This document shows, piece after piece, positions 34,844 through 42,865 of a stretch of 64,000 nucleotides of DNA. The stretch is from Bacteroidota bacterium (GTDB lineage Bacteria; Bacteroidota; Ignavibacteria; Ignavibacteriales; Melioribacteraceae). The notes under the pieces were generated by a model. The model saw nothing but the letters and a program-made list of their open reading frames with translations. It did not search any database and was not told the DNA's origin. Location of the stretch: the NCBI GenBank assembly GCA_018818165.1, contig JAHISP010000048.1, positions 44,346 to 108,345 of the forward strand, given 5' to 3'. Position 1 is the stretch's first letter; every line of letters starts with the position of its first letter. A program made the position numbers and the translations under genes.

Positions 34844-35706
34844 ATTGTTCTTTTTTTGAAAATTTTTAAAAATAATATTTGGACGATTATAATAAGTATG
34901 ATAATAATCATTGCTCCAGCAAATGCACTACCACTATTGAATTGTTCGAATGAAATCCTGTAAAGCCAAACAGCAATCGTCTCGGAGAAAAAATTTTGCC
35001 CTCTATAACCATAAACCAAGTAAGGTACATCAAATTTAATTCCTGTGATTAATATTCTTAACCAAATTAAAATTATAAGGGTATTTTTAATTTCGGGAAA
35101 TGTAATTTTAGCAAAAGTTTTTGTCGCAGAGATGCCATCTAACATCGACATTAAATAATAATCATTGGAAATTAACATTAGTCGAGATAGTATTAATACA
35201 AAGCAAAATGGAAATGATTCAAAAACGGATACTAAAAGCATTGCTAAAAATGAGTTCGAGGGATCACGAAAATCAACTGGACCAACGCCGATATTTATTA
35301 AAAAATCGCCAAGGATACCTACAACAGGATCAGTAATAAAATGCCAAATAATTACAACAACTACAGTAGGAAGAAAGTAAGGTAGGATGAAAATCCATCT
35401 TAATATATCAACACCCTTAAATTTTCTATATGTAAGTATAGCAAAACTTAATCCAAACGCTACTTGAAAAACTACACTAGCAGAGGTAAAGATTATTGAT
35501 GAAAGAATCGATTGATAAATTTTAGGACTATTTAGAATTGAAAAATAGTTTGATAGCCCTACAAAACGATCTTGTCCTCCAAGTATCCCCTTTTCAAAAA
35601 ATGAATTATAGAACAGATATACTACGGGGAATATATACAACATACTTAGAATAGTGAAAGCCAATATACTCAGTATTATTATATTTCTATTTCTTATTTT
35701 TTCCAC
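34840..35706 (-). CDS. ABC importer permease (MalF-like)
   Basis: 288 residues with six membrane segments. The EAA loop reads MSMLDGISATKTFAKITFPE, a good match to the EAAxDGA motif. It starts with GTG inside the last codons of the solute-binding protein (13-bp overlap), so the two are coupled. Confidence 0.8.
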   Translation of the reverse strand: MEKIRNRNIIILSILAFTILSMLYIFPVVYLFYNSFFEKGILGGQDRFVGLSNYFSILNSPKIYQSILSSIIFTSASVVFQVAFGLSFAILTYRKFKGVDILRWIFILPYFLPTVVVVIIWHFITDPVVGILGDFLINIGVGPVDFRDPSNSFLAMLLVSVFESFPFCFVLILSRLMLISNDYYLMSMLDGISATKTFAKITFPEIKNTLIILIWLRILITGIKFDVPYLVYGYRGQNFFSETIAVWLYRISFEQFNSGSAFAGAMIIIILIIIVQILFLKIFKKRTI

Positions 35707-37064
35707 TTCTTACCTATACTAAACAGTATTACGATTAAGATTATTAGGATAAGAATTATTAAATAAATCTGACTACTTTCATCTTTTGAGGTTTGCTCCA
35801 GTTGCTTGGCATCTTCAACAGCAATTTCAACAGCTTTATCTGGTGGAATATTCTTATATATAACATTACGAATCATATTACTAATAATATGTGAACCCTC
35901 TAATTTGAATAATGATGTTTGGAATCTGTCAGAAATATCTGCCATAAATATCGGTCTTATCTCTTGCTTCTTAATCTTATTCAAGGAATAATTATAAAAA
36001 TTTTTCCATTTATTCACTAATGGAATCGAATTGTATTTTGTACTATTAGCTAATGACTTAAATATTGGTGTAAGATGAATCGGAACTGATTCACAAAATG
36101 TCATGTAATTATCCTCTCTATAAAAGAATAGCAAGAATTCTTTTGCAAGTGTAGCATTTTGACTACTTTTTAAAATGCACCAAGGTTCAGCATCAAGAGT
36201 TGAGTATGCTACTTTTCCCGATGGCCCAGTTATATGAGGGAAAAATGAGAATACTTCTGGTGTTCGATCATTTATACTAGCATCCCTCTCAATTTGAAGA
36301 ATTCCTCTGCCAAAAAAATTGGGTAATGTTGCAGAATTTCCTCTAGCAAAATATGAAAAATTTTCTTTATATGAAGTATTCTTAAACTTATCTGAGATCT
36401 TATCATGTAGCCTTTTCCAAAATTTTAGTGTTTCAACAACTTTTTGATTAGCAATATCCAAAGTTCCGTTTGAGTCAAAATAAGCACCACCATTACTCGC
36501 TAATAGTTCAGTAAACAATAAAGTCATATGTAAATCGTTGGCAGGAAGAAGTAAGGGCGATTTTTCTGAATCAGATATAGAAATACTGTCTAATAGATTT
36601 AAATAACTGCTCCACGTAGTAGGTAAATTTAGGCTATCAGGTATAAGATCCTTTCTATATGCATAATATGATAATCCTAAGGCAGTTGCTAATCCATAAT
36701 AATGTCCATCATAATTTTGTAAAATTTTAACAATTTCAAAAATATCTTCACTGTCCAATTTCTCAATTAAATCATCAATTTGCAGCAACAGACCTTTTTT
36801 ATAAAGGTAATATGCCATAAACGGTTGAATCTGTGTTATATCTGGAGATTCACCACCCTCGATTGCTAGATTTAGCTTTCGATAAAGATCTTCCCATCCA
36901 ACTTGTTGAAAACGAACATTTTTCCCTTCAAATTCATTATTGAATTTTTTTGCTATTTTATCTAGGGCTTCGAGAGTTTTTGGATCACCTTCGGTATGCC
37001 ATACAGTAAGAGTTTGACCATATATACATGATGTGATTAATAGCAAAAAGAATAATTTTTTCAT
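35694..37064 (-). CDS. extracellular solute-binding protein with C-terminal membrane anchor
   Basis: 456 residues. The N-terminus MKKLFFLLLITSCIYGQ is a signal peptide; ITSC could be a lipobox, or cleavage may precede the Gln. Then LTVWHTEGDP, FQQVGWEDLYRKL and GESPDITQIQ follow the pattern of family 1 (MalE/UgpB-like) sugar-binding proteins. A strongly hydrophobic segment at about 433-451 followed by KKWKK is an unusual C-terminal membrane anchor. An AGGAG site precedes the ATG. It is the first gene of the operon, downstream of 10-bp tandem repeats. The ligand is unknown. Confidence 0.8.
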   Translation of the reverse strand: MKKLFFLLLITSCIYGQTLTVWHTEGDPKTLEALDKIAKKFNNEFEGKNVRFQQVGWEDLYRKLNLAIEGGESPDITQIQPFMAYYLYKKGLLLQIDDLIEKLDSEDIFEIVKILQNYDGHYYGLATALGLSYYAYRKDLIPDSLNLPTTWSSYLNLLDSISISDSEKSPLLLPANDLHMTLLFTELLASNGGAYFDSNGTLDIANQKVVETLKFWKRLHDKISDKFKNTSYKENFSYFARGNSATLPNFFGRGILQIERDASINDRTPEVFSFFPHITGPSGKVAYSTLDAEPWCILKSSQNATLAKEFLLFFYREDNYMTFCESVPIHLTPIFKSLANSTKYNSIPLVNKWKNFYNYSLNKIKKQEIRPIFMADISDRFQTSLFKLEGSHIISNMIRNVIYKNIPPDKAVEIAVEDAKQLEQTSKDESSQIYLIILILIILIVILFSIGKKWKK

Positions 37065-37097
37065 TATGATCTCCTGTTTAATATACTATAAATTAAG

Positions 37098-37105
37098 CAA
37101 ATTTA
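37098..37105 (-). promoter_or_regulatory. candidate Bacteroidota-type -7 element
   Basis: On the minus strand this reads TAAATTTG, matching the TAnnTTTG promoter element known from Bacteroidota, 34 bp before the solute-binding protein start. A -33 partner is not clear. It is the only such match I noticed in this intergenic region. Confidence 0.3.
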
Positions 37106-37150
37106 AGGCCAATTTAAATTGCTTATTTTGATCTCGAAATGATGGTATTT

Positions 37151-37210
37151 GTGTTCTGAGTAATTCTGAGTAATTCTGAGTAATTCTGAGTAATTCTGAG
37201 TAATTCTGAG
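37151..37210. repeat. tandem 10-bp repeat upstream of the ABC-kinase operon
   Basis: Five perfect TAATTCTGAG units (37161-37210) preceded by a partial unit GTGTTCTGAG, giving six TTCTGAG motifs exactly 10 bp apart. It lies about 90-150 bp upstream of the operon start. Helical phasing suggests a regulator array; copy-number slippage could vary expression. There are no spacers, so it is not a CRISPR array. Confidence 0.8.
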
Positions 37211-37341
37211 TTTGAGAACCTATACCTTTAAGAAAAGCTTATTTTTCTAAATTGTTAAATTATGGTAAAAAAAAAACGACTATAATCTCCCCAAAACAAG
37301 TACCTTTTCTGAAAATAATCTTTTATGAAATAATTTATATT

Positions 37342-38358
37342 TCACAACATATTAACTGCCCTTGAAAGATCCTCCTTTTTTACATGGCTATAAATTTGAG
37401 TTGTGGTTATGCTAGAATGACCAAGTAGTTCCTTAATAAAATAGAGTGGTACGCTCTTTTGCACTAGGCTTGAAGCGAATGAATGGCGTAAGGTATGGAA
37501 ATGTATTGAGTCGTTTAGTTTAGCTCTCCTAACGGCTTTTTTGAACTGTTTGCTTACGAAATCTTCATTTAGTTTTATTCCAATAACACGATAAAAGATA
37601 TAGTCATTTTCTAAATGATGGATATTTGTTTTCTGATTCAAGAGAAGATTTAATACTGTTTCATTAATGGGAATGATTCTATCGGATTTACTTTTTGTTG
37701 TGAATGAATTATCATTTCTAATTTTTATGGATTTGTCATTTATATCAATCCAAGACCATTTCATGTTTGTTATTTCTGCAAGTCTCATTCCAGTATGGAA
37801 AGCTAAAGTAAAAAGATTTTTGAGATACTCCCCTTCTGTATTTTCGATAATTATGTTTAGTTCTTCTTTTGAAATAAAGAGAGGAAACTTATTTGGTGTT
37901 TTAGGTGCTTTTATTTTTTTGAATGGATTGATCTGAATGTATTCCCAGTTTACTGCTGTTGAGAATGCTGCTTTGAGTGTTCGGTAATAGAGAGCTGCTG
38001 AATATTCTGTTCTTTTAAACGTAAAGTTTAAGAATTGGTCTATTACTTTTATGTTGATTTGGTTTAAATTGCTATTACCACTAAATTCTATAAACTTATT
38101 GAAAGATAGTTTGATGTTTCTTATTGAGTGTTTAGATTTTGATAATTCGGAATGTTTAAGATATTCTTGATAGAATTTTTGAAGTGTAATGTTTATATTT
38201 GTTTTTGTTTTGTTCTCAAGTTCGTTACTGATAAAATTTTCAAGAAATGTTTGAGCTTTTTTCTTGGAAGATGTTTTGGTTGAAACCGTTGTTCGTTTTC
38301 CGTTTCTAAAAAGAACGACTTGATAAAATTTTGATGTTTTAATTTTAGTTATATACAT
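37342..38358 (-). CDS. tyrosine recombinase/integrase at the island edge
   Basis: 338 residues. An N-terminal arm-binding segment with AP2-like pattern (KFYQVVLFRNGKRTTVSTKT), a SAM-like core-binding domain, then the catalytic residues in TGMRLAEI (Arg), FHTLRHSF (His-x-x-Arg), LLGHSS and TTQIYSHV (Tyr). It lies 82 bp from the tRNA 3' fragment at 38440-38487, the usual position of an integrase relative to its attachment site. It is related to the integrase at 23954. Confidence 0.85.
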   Translation of the reverse strand: MYITKIKTSKFYQVVLFRNGKRTTVSTKTSSKKKAQTFLENFISNELENKTKTNINITLQKFYQEYLKHSELSKSKHSIRNIKLSFNKFIEFSGNSNLNQINIKVIDQFLNFTFKRTEYSAALYYRTLKAAFSTAVNWEYIQINPFKKIKAPKTPNKFPLFISKEELNIIIENTEGEYLKNLFTLAFHTGMRLAEITNMKWSWIDINDKSIKIRNDNSFTTKSKSDRIIPINETVLNLLLNQKTNIHHLENDYIFYRVIGIKLNEDFVSKQFKKAVRRAKLNDSIHFHTLRHSFASSLVQKSVPLYFIKELLGHSSITTTQIYSHVKKEDLSRAVNML

Positions 38359-38439
38359 ATCAAACTCCGTTTGATTGTATGTACTTTTGTATGTAGTTAA
38401 AGAAAAAAGTGCTTATTTTGTGGGAAAATGGATAAATCC

Positions 38440-38487
38440 CTTTGACTCATAATCAGAGGGTCCGGGGTTCGAGTCCCTGTGGGCCCA
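38440..38487 (+). other. tRNA(CAT) 3' half: probable attachment-site scar (attR)
   Basis: The sequence folds as anticodon loop CTCATAA (anticodon CAT), variable loop, T arm (CGGGG, TTCGAGT, CCCTG) and acceptor strand TGGGCCC plus discriminator A. The 5' half needed to pair (GGGCCCA and the D arm) is absent upstream. The acceptor sequence suggests a tRNA-Ile(CAT) or tRNA-Met. Integrases commonly recombine at the anticodon loop and leave such a 3' duplicate at one end. The intact tRNA should lie at the other end, outside this window. Confidence 0.75.
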
Positions 38488-38491
38488 CAAT

Positions 38492-38533
38492 AAAAGCTCG
38501 TTTTCTGTCTGAATACGAGCTTTTTTATTTTTA
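38492..38533 (+). terminator. strong intrinsic terminator after the tRNA fragment
   Basis: AAAAGCTCGT pairs perfectly with ACGAGCTTTT (10 bp, 13-nt loop) and runs into TTATTTTT. It was probably the terminator of the original tRNA gene. Confidence 0.85.
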
Positions 38534-38672
38534 CGTGTTCTTTTAGTATTTATACAAAATAATTTATAAGCTGAAATGCCTCTTCCATAAATTTTTAATA
38601 TTGGAATGCATAATTTTGTTTACATTTAATTTACCATTAGTTTTCTAAGGAATACTTTTTAATTAGTTTTTG

Positions 38673-38759
38673 GGAGAGGTGCAGGAGTGGTTGATCTGGC
38701 TACCCTGGAAAGGTAGTGTACTCGCAAGGGTACCGTGGGTTCGAATCCCACTCTCTCCG
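38673..38759 (+). tRNA. tRNA-Ser(GGA)
   Basis: An 87-nt class II tRNA. Acceptor GGAGAGG pairs with TCTCTCC (one G-T pair), anticodon stem CTACC/GGTAG closes loop CTGGAAA (anticodon GGA), a long variable arm (about TGTACTCGCAAGGGTACC) follows, then T arm GTGGG-TTCGAAT-CCCAC and discriminator G. CCA is not encoded. Confidence 0.93.
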
Positions 38760-38771
38760 CAAAATTTTTTG

Positions 38772-38816
38772 AAAAAATATCATTTCATGCTTGACTTAAA
38801 ATGATATTTTTTATAT
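38772..38816 (+). terminator. terminator of tRNA-Ser
   Basis: AAAAAATATCATTT pairs with AAATGATATTTTTT, ending in a T run, 12 bp after the tRNA. Confidence 0.8.
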
Positions 38817-38829
38817 CTTAACTGTGATA

Positions 38830-38897
38830 GTTATCGAAAGATAACGACTCAAAAAGGCTGTTCAGGTTGTGCCCTCTACCTGTGCAGCCTTTCCTTT
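38830..38897 (+). ncRNA. candidate structured RNA, copy B
   Basis: Hairpin 1 is GTTATC-GAAA-GATAAC (38830-38845), followed by CGACTCAAAA and hairpin 2: AAAGGCTG (38853-38860), TT/TG internal loop, CAGGT/ACCTG, loop TGTGCCCTCT (38868-38877), CAGCCTTT (38885-38892), then CCTTTTT. It matches copy A (15632-15729, opposite strand) in linker, loop and layout while the stems differ by paired changes. The closing stem of copy A is not visible here; that position is taken by the tRNA-Ser terminator. Function unknown. Confidence 0.6.
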
Positions 38898-39194
38898 TTA
38901 TGTCCAGCAACTTAAACTTTCTTAATATTTTATATTTTCTTTTAGAAGCATCCAATTATTATTTTAATTCATCTAATTACTTTTTTCTATAGTTTACAAT
39001 CCTAATCAAATATGAAATGAAAAAACTATTAATAATAAATCAGTTTTTTGAATGCTTTTTAAAGATCTATAATTCCCTTTTTTTAATTTTTTTTCAAGAG
39101 GTTTAAATTCTATCATTATTATTTTCCACTTGATATTATTAAGCATTTTTCCAAGTTTAAATTGTTTTTATGTTGAAATAATGTAAGTGAAAAA

Positions 39195-40613
39195 ATGGAT
39201 CAAAAGTTAGAGTTTATCTTAAATAACAAGAGTGTTTCTGTTGAGATAAATGTAGCAAAAACATTATTGGATTTTATCAGAAACGATGAAGGTTTAAAAG
39301 GCACCAAAGAAGGCTGTCGCGAAGGTGATTGTGGAGCTTGCACAGTACTTCTTGGCGAAATTGTAAACAATAAACTGAAATATAAATCGATTAACTCGTG
39401 CCTCTTCCCTATTGGAAAAGCTGCTGGAAAACATATTGTTACCATTGAAGGATTAAATGATGAAAATAATTATTTAACTCCAATTCAAAAGGAATTTAAC
39501 GAAGAAGGTGCTTCGCAATGTGGCTTTTGCACTCCAGGTTTTGTTAATTCACTTACTGGATATGTGATTGAAAATAATAAATTGGAATTTCACAAAGCCG
39601 AAAATGCAATTGCTGGAAATATTTGTCGTTGCACTGGTTATGCATCTATAAAAAGAGCGACCGAAAATGTAATTGAAAAAATTGACAACTTAAATATTAG
39701 TGGATTTGACCGAATTAAGTCGCTTGTTGATGAAAACTTTCTTCCAAAATACTTTTTAGAAATAGAAAAAAGACTTGTAATTTTGGGCAAAAATGAATTA
39801 AACGATAATCTTTCAAAAAATATTATTGGTGGTGGAACTGATTTATTTGTCCAAAAGGCAGAATCATTACTTACGGAGGAAATTTCATTCTCAAATAATG
39901 GCAAATTGAATGAAATTAAAGTCTGTGGAAATAATATTTGCATTGGAGGTAGCGTTACAATTGAACAAGTAAAAAACTCGCCAATAATTCTAAAATATTT
40001 TCCAACTATTGATTTACACTTAAATTTATTTGCATCGCTCCCAATTCGAAATAGTGCAACTATTGCCGGAAATATTGTAAACGCTTCGCCAATTGGTGAT
40101 TCCACTGCTCTATTTTTGGCATTAAACTCTAACTTAACATTAAATTTGCTCGAAAATAAGCGAATTGTAAAACTGAGTGAATTCTACAAAGGATATAAAA
40201 ATCTTGATTTACAAAAAGGCGAATTTTTGGAAGAAATATCTTTTGAAATTCCCAATCCAAACACAAAATTCAATTTTGAAAAAGTTAGCAAGCGAACATA
40301 TCTTGATATTGCAAGCGTTAATACAGCAATAAAAATTGAAACGGAGAATAATTTAATCAAATCAGTATTTCTTTCTGCTGGTGGAGTTTCGCCAATTCCT
40401 CTCTTTTTGAAAAACTCTTCAAATTTTTTAACCAATAAAATAATAAATACCGAGTTAGTTTTAGAAGTGTTAAATATTGTTCAATCAGAAATTTCACCAA
40501 TTAGCGATATTAGAGGAAGTGCCGAATATAAGCGAATTCTGTTAAATCAGTTGATAAAAGCACATTTTATTAAACTCTTTCCCGAACTGATTAATGTGGA
40601 GGAAATGATATGA
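39195..40613 (+). CDS. xanthine dehydrogenase small subunit (2Fe-2S and FAD)
   Basis: 472 residues. The N-terminal ferredoxin-like domain has EGCREGDCGACTVLL, then a second cluster with CGFCTPG and ICRCTGY. A FAD-binding domain (GGGTDLFVQ, SLPIRNSATIAGNIVNASPI) and a CODH-type C-terminal domain follow. It passes electrons from the molybdenum subunit to NAD+ in oxidation of hypoxanthine and xanthine. It overlaps the large subunit by 4 bp. Confidence 0.88.
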   Translation: MDQKLEFILNNKSVSVEINVAKTLLDFIRNDEGLKGTKEGCREGDCGACTVLLGEIVNNKLKYKSINSCLFPIGKAAGKHIVTIEGLNDENNYLTPIQKEFNEEGASQCGFCTPGFVNSLTGYVIENNKLEFHKAENAIAGNICRCTGYASIKRATENVIEKIDNLNISGFDRIKSLVDENFLPKYFLEIEKRLVILGKNELNDNLSKNIIGGGTDLFVQKAESLLTEEISFSNNGKLNEIKVCGNNICIGGSVTIEQVKNSPIILKYFPTIDLHLNLFASLPIRNSATIAGNIVNASPIGDSTALFLALNSNLTLNLLENKRIVKLSEFYKGYKNLDLQKGEFLEEISFEIPNPNTKFNFEKVSKRTYLDIASVNTAIKIETENNLIKSVFLSAGGVSPIPLFLKNSSNFLTNKIINTELVLEVLNIVQSEISPISDIRGSAEYKRILLNQLIKAHFIKLFPELINVEEMI

Positions 40614-42862
40614 AAAATTTTGACGCTATAAATCATCTTAAAGGAAAATCACTTTATATTGACGATTTTCCGCTTCCAGAAGGAACGTTGCATGCTGTAA
40701 TTTTTGATTCCAAAATTGCACACGGTAAAATTTTGAGTTTAAATATTGAAAAAGCAAAATTGATTGAAGGAGTTTATGCAGTTATTACGGCAAAAGATAT
40801 TCCAAACGAAAACCAAATTGGTGGAATTATTTTGGACGAAACTCTGCTTGCCGAAAATGAAGTCCATTTTATTGGCGAACCAATTGCAATTGTTGTTGCA
40901 AAATCAGTCCAAATTGCACGAAAAGCTGCAAAAGAAATTGAAATAGAATTCCATAAATTAGAAGTAATAATTGACCCACGCGATGCTTTTGCCAAAAATT
41001 CACTTATTGTTTCACCAATAATTTTTTCTTCTGGAAATGTTAATGAAGCCTTTAAAGAATGCGATTTAGTTGTTGAAGGCAGCATCGATTCTGGAGCACA
41101 AGAGCATTTATATCTTGAAACACAAGGAGCAATTTCTATTCCAGTTGAAGAAAATAAGATTAAAATTATATCTTCAACTCAAAGTCCGACAGCAGTTCAA
41201 AAACAAGCTGCAAAAGTGCTTGGAGTTGCAATGCACCAAATTGAAGTTGACGTATTAAGGCTTGGCGGAGCTTTTGGTGGAAAAGAAGATCAAGCCACAG
41301 CTTGGGCGGTTATGTCATGTTTGGCTGCTAAAATTTTGAATAAACCCGTAAAATTAGTCCTTTCGCGCGAAGATGATTTGCGAATGACTGGAAAGCGACA
41401 TCCATATTCATCCGATTATAAAATTGGATTGATGAAAAATGGCAAAATTATTGCTTATGAAGTAACATTTTATCAAAATGCGGGTGCGGTTGCCGATTTA
41501 TCAACTGCAGTATTAGAGCGGACTTTGTTCCACACAACAAATAGCTATTTTATTCCAAACGTGAAAGCTACTGGAATTAGTTGCAAGACAAATCTTCCTC
41601 CAAATACTGCATTTAGAGGTTTTGGCGGTCCGCAAGGAATGTTTGTAATTGAATCAGCAATTGTAAAAGCCGCTTCGTTATTGGGTTTGCCAGTTTCCGA
41701 AATTCAAAAAACCAATCTTTTGGTTGATAATAATTCATTTTATTATGGACAAGTTGTCAAAAATTCGCAAGCAGTAAATTCTTGGGTTGAAGCCGAAGAA
41801 AAATTCAATTCCAAACTAATAATTGAAGAAACACAAGATTTTAACAATAAAAATAAGCTTTACAAAAAAGGAATTTCCTTTATGCCAATTTGTTTCGGAA
41901 TTTCCTTCACAAGTTCGTTTCTAAATCAAGCAAGTGCTTTGGTTCATGTTTATACTGATGGAAGTGTTGGAATTAGCACAGCGGCAGTTGAAATGGGACA
42001 AGGTGTTAACTTAAAAATTGCAAGTGTTGCTTCAAATATTTTATCAATTAATGTTGATAAAATACGAGTTGAATCAACAAATACAACACGAGTTGCAAAT
42101 ACTTCGCCAACAGCAGCTAGTAGCGCAGCAGATATGAATGGAAATGCAACATTAATTGCCTGCACAACCATTTTAAATCGCTTGAAGGATTTTGCCAAAA
42201 TTGCTTTATCTGCAACTGAAAACGATGTTATAACAATTGTTGATGAATCCGTTTTATTAAACAATCAAAAAACTGAGTTGGATTGGAAAAACTTGATTCA
42301 AAAAGCATATTTTAATAGAATTAGTCTTTCAGCTCAAGCTTTTTACGCAACTCCAGAAGTCCATTTTGATAGAAAAACAAATCAAGGTTCGCCATTTGCA
42401 TATCACGTTTATGGAACTGCAATTACAACCGCAACTTTGGACGTAATTAGAGGAACTTATAAAATTGATTCAGTAAAAATTATTCATGATATTGGTGAAA
42501 GTTTGAACACAAATGTCGATTTGGGACAAGTTGAAGGTGCTTTGGTTCAAGGAATTGGTTGGATGACAATGGAAGAAATAAAATATTCTGATGAAGGTAA
42601 ATTGTTGGCAAACGCACTTTCTACTTACAAAATACCAGATATTTATTCAGCTCCAGAAAATATTGAAGTACAGTTTTTGGAAAATTCAAAAAATGCTTCT
42701 GCTCCGTTGAATTCAAAAGCAGTTGGCGAACCACCGCTAATGTATGGAATTGGTGCGTATTTTGCTATTCTTGAAGCAATCAAAAGTGCGAAACCGAATA
42801 AAGATTTTATAATTTCGGCACCAATTACTCCAGAAAAAGTACTTATTGCGTTACAAGGATAA
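40610..42862 (+). CDS. xanthine dehydrogenase large (molybdopterin) subunit
   Basis: 750 residues. GGAFGGKEDQATAW, FRGFGGPQG (substrate-binding Arg) and KAVGEPPLMYG with the catalytic Glu are the key motifs of xanthine dehydrogenase-type molybdenum hydroxylases. It is of normal length for a separate large subunit. It lies between the small subunit (4-bp overlap) and xdhC (3-bp gap). A related purine or aldehyde substrate cannot be excluded. Confidence 0.87.
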   Translation: MKNFDAINHLKGKSLYIDDFPLPEGTLHAVIFDSKIAHGKILSLNIEKAKLIEGVYAVITAKDIPNENQIGGIILDETLLAENEVHFIGEPIAIVVAKSVQIARKAAKEIEIEFHKLEVIIDPRDAFAKNSLIVSPIIFSSGNVNEAFKECDLVVEGSIDSGAQEHLYLETQGAISIPVEENKIKIISSTQSPTAVQKQAAKVLGVAMHQIEVDVLRLGGAFGGKEDQATAWAVMSCLAAKILNKPVKLVLSREDDLRMTGKRHPYSSDYKIGLMKNGKIIAYEVTFYQNAGAVADLSTAVLERTLFHTTNSYFIPNVKATGISCKTNLPPNTAFRGFGGPQGMFVIESAIVKAASLLGLPVSEIQKTNLLVDNNSFYYGQVVKNSQAVNSWVEAEEKFNSKLIIEETQDFNNKNKLYKKGISFMPICFGISFTSSFLNQASALVHVYTDGSVGISTAAVEMGQGVNLKIASVASNILSINVDKIRVESTNTTRVANTSPTAASSAADMNGNATLIACTTILNRLKDFAKIALSATENDVITIVDESVLLNNQKTELDWKNLIQKAYFNRISLSAQAFYATPEVHFDRKTNQGSPFAYHVYGTAITTATLDVIRGTYKIDSVKIIHDIGESLNTNVDLGQVEGALVQGIGWMTMEEIKYSDEGKLLANALSTYKIPDIYSAPENIEVQFLENSKNASAPLNSKAVGEPPLMYGIGAYFAILEAIKSAKPNKDFIISAPITPEKVLIALQG

Positions 42863-42865
42863 AAT

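Noticed and set aside
37151..37210. Direct repeats that might suggest a CRISPR array
   Set aside because: The 10-bp units are contiguous with no spacers, and no cas genes are present.
38418..38487. A complete tRNA gene at this place
   Set aside because: The acceptor 5' strand and D arm are missing; only the part from the anticodon stem to the discriminator folds.
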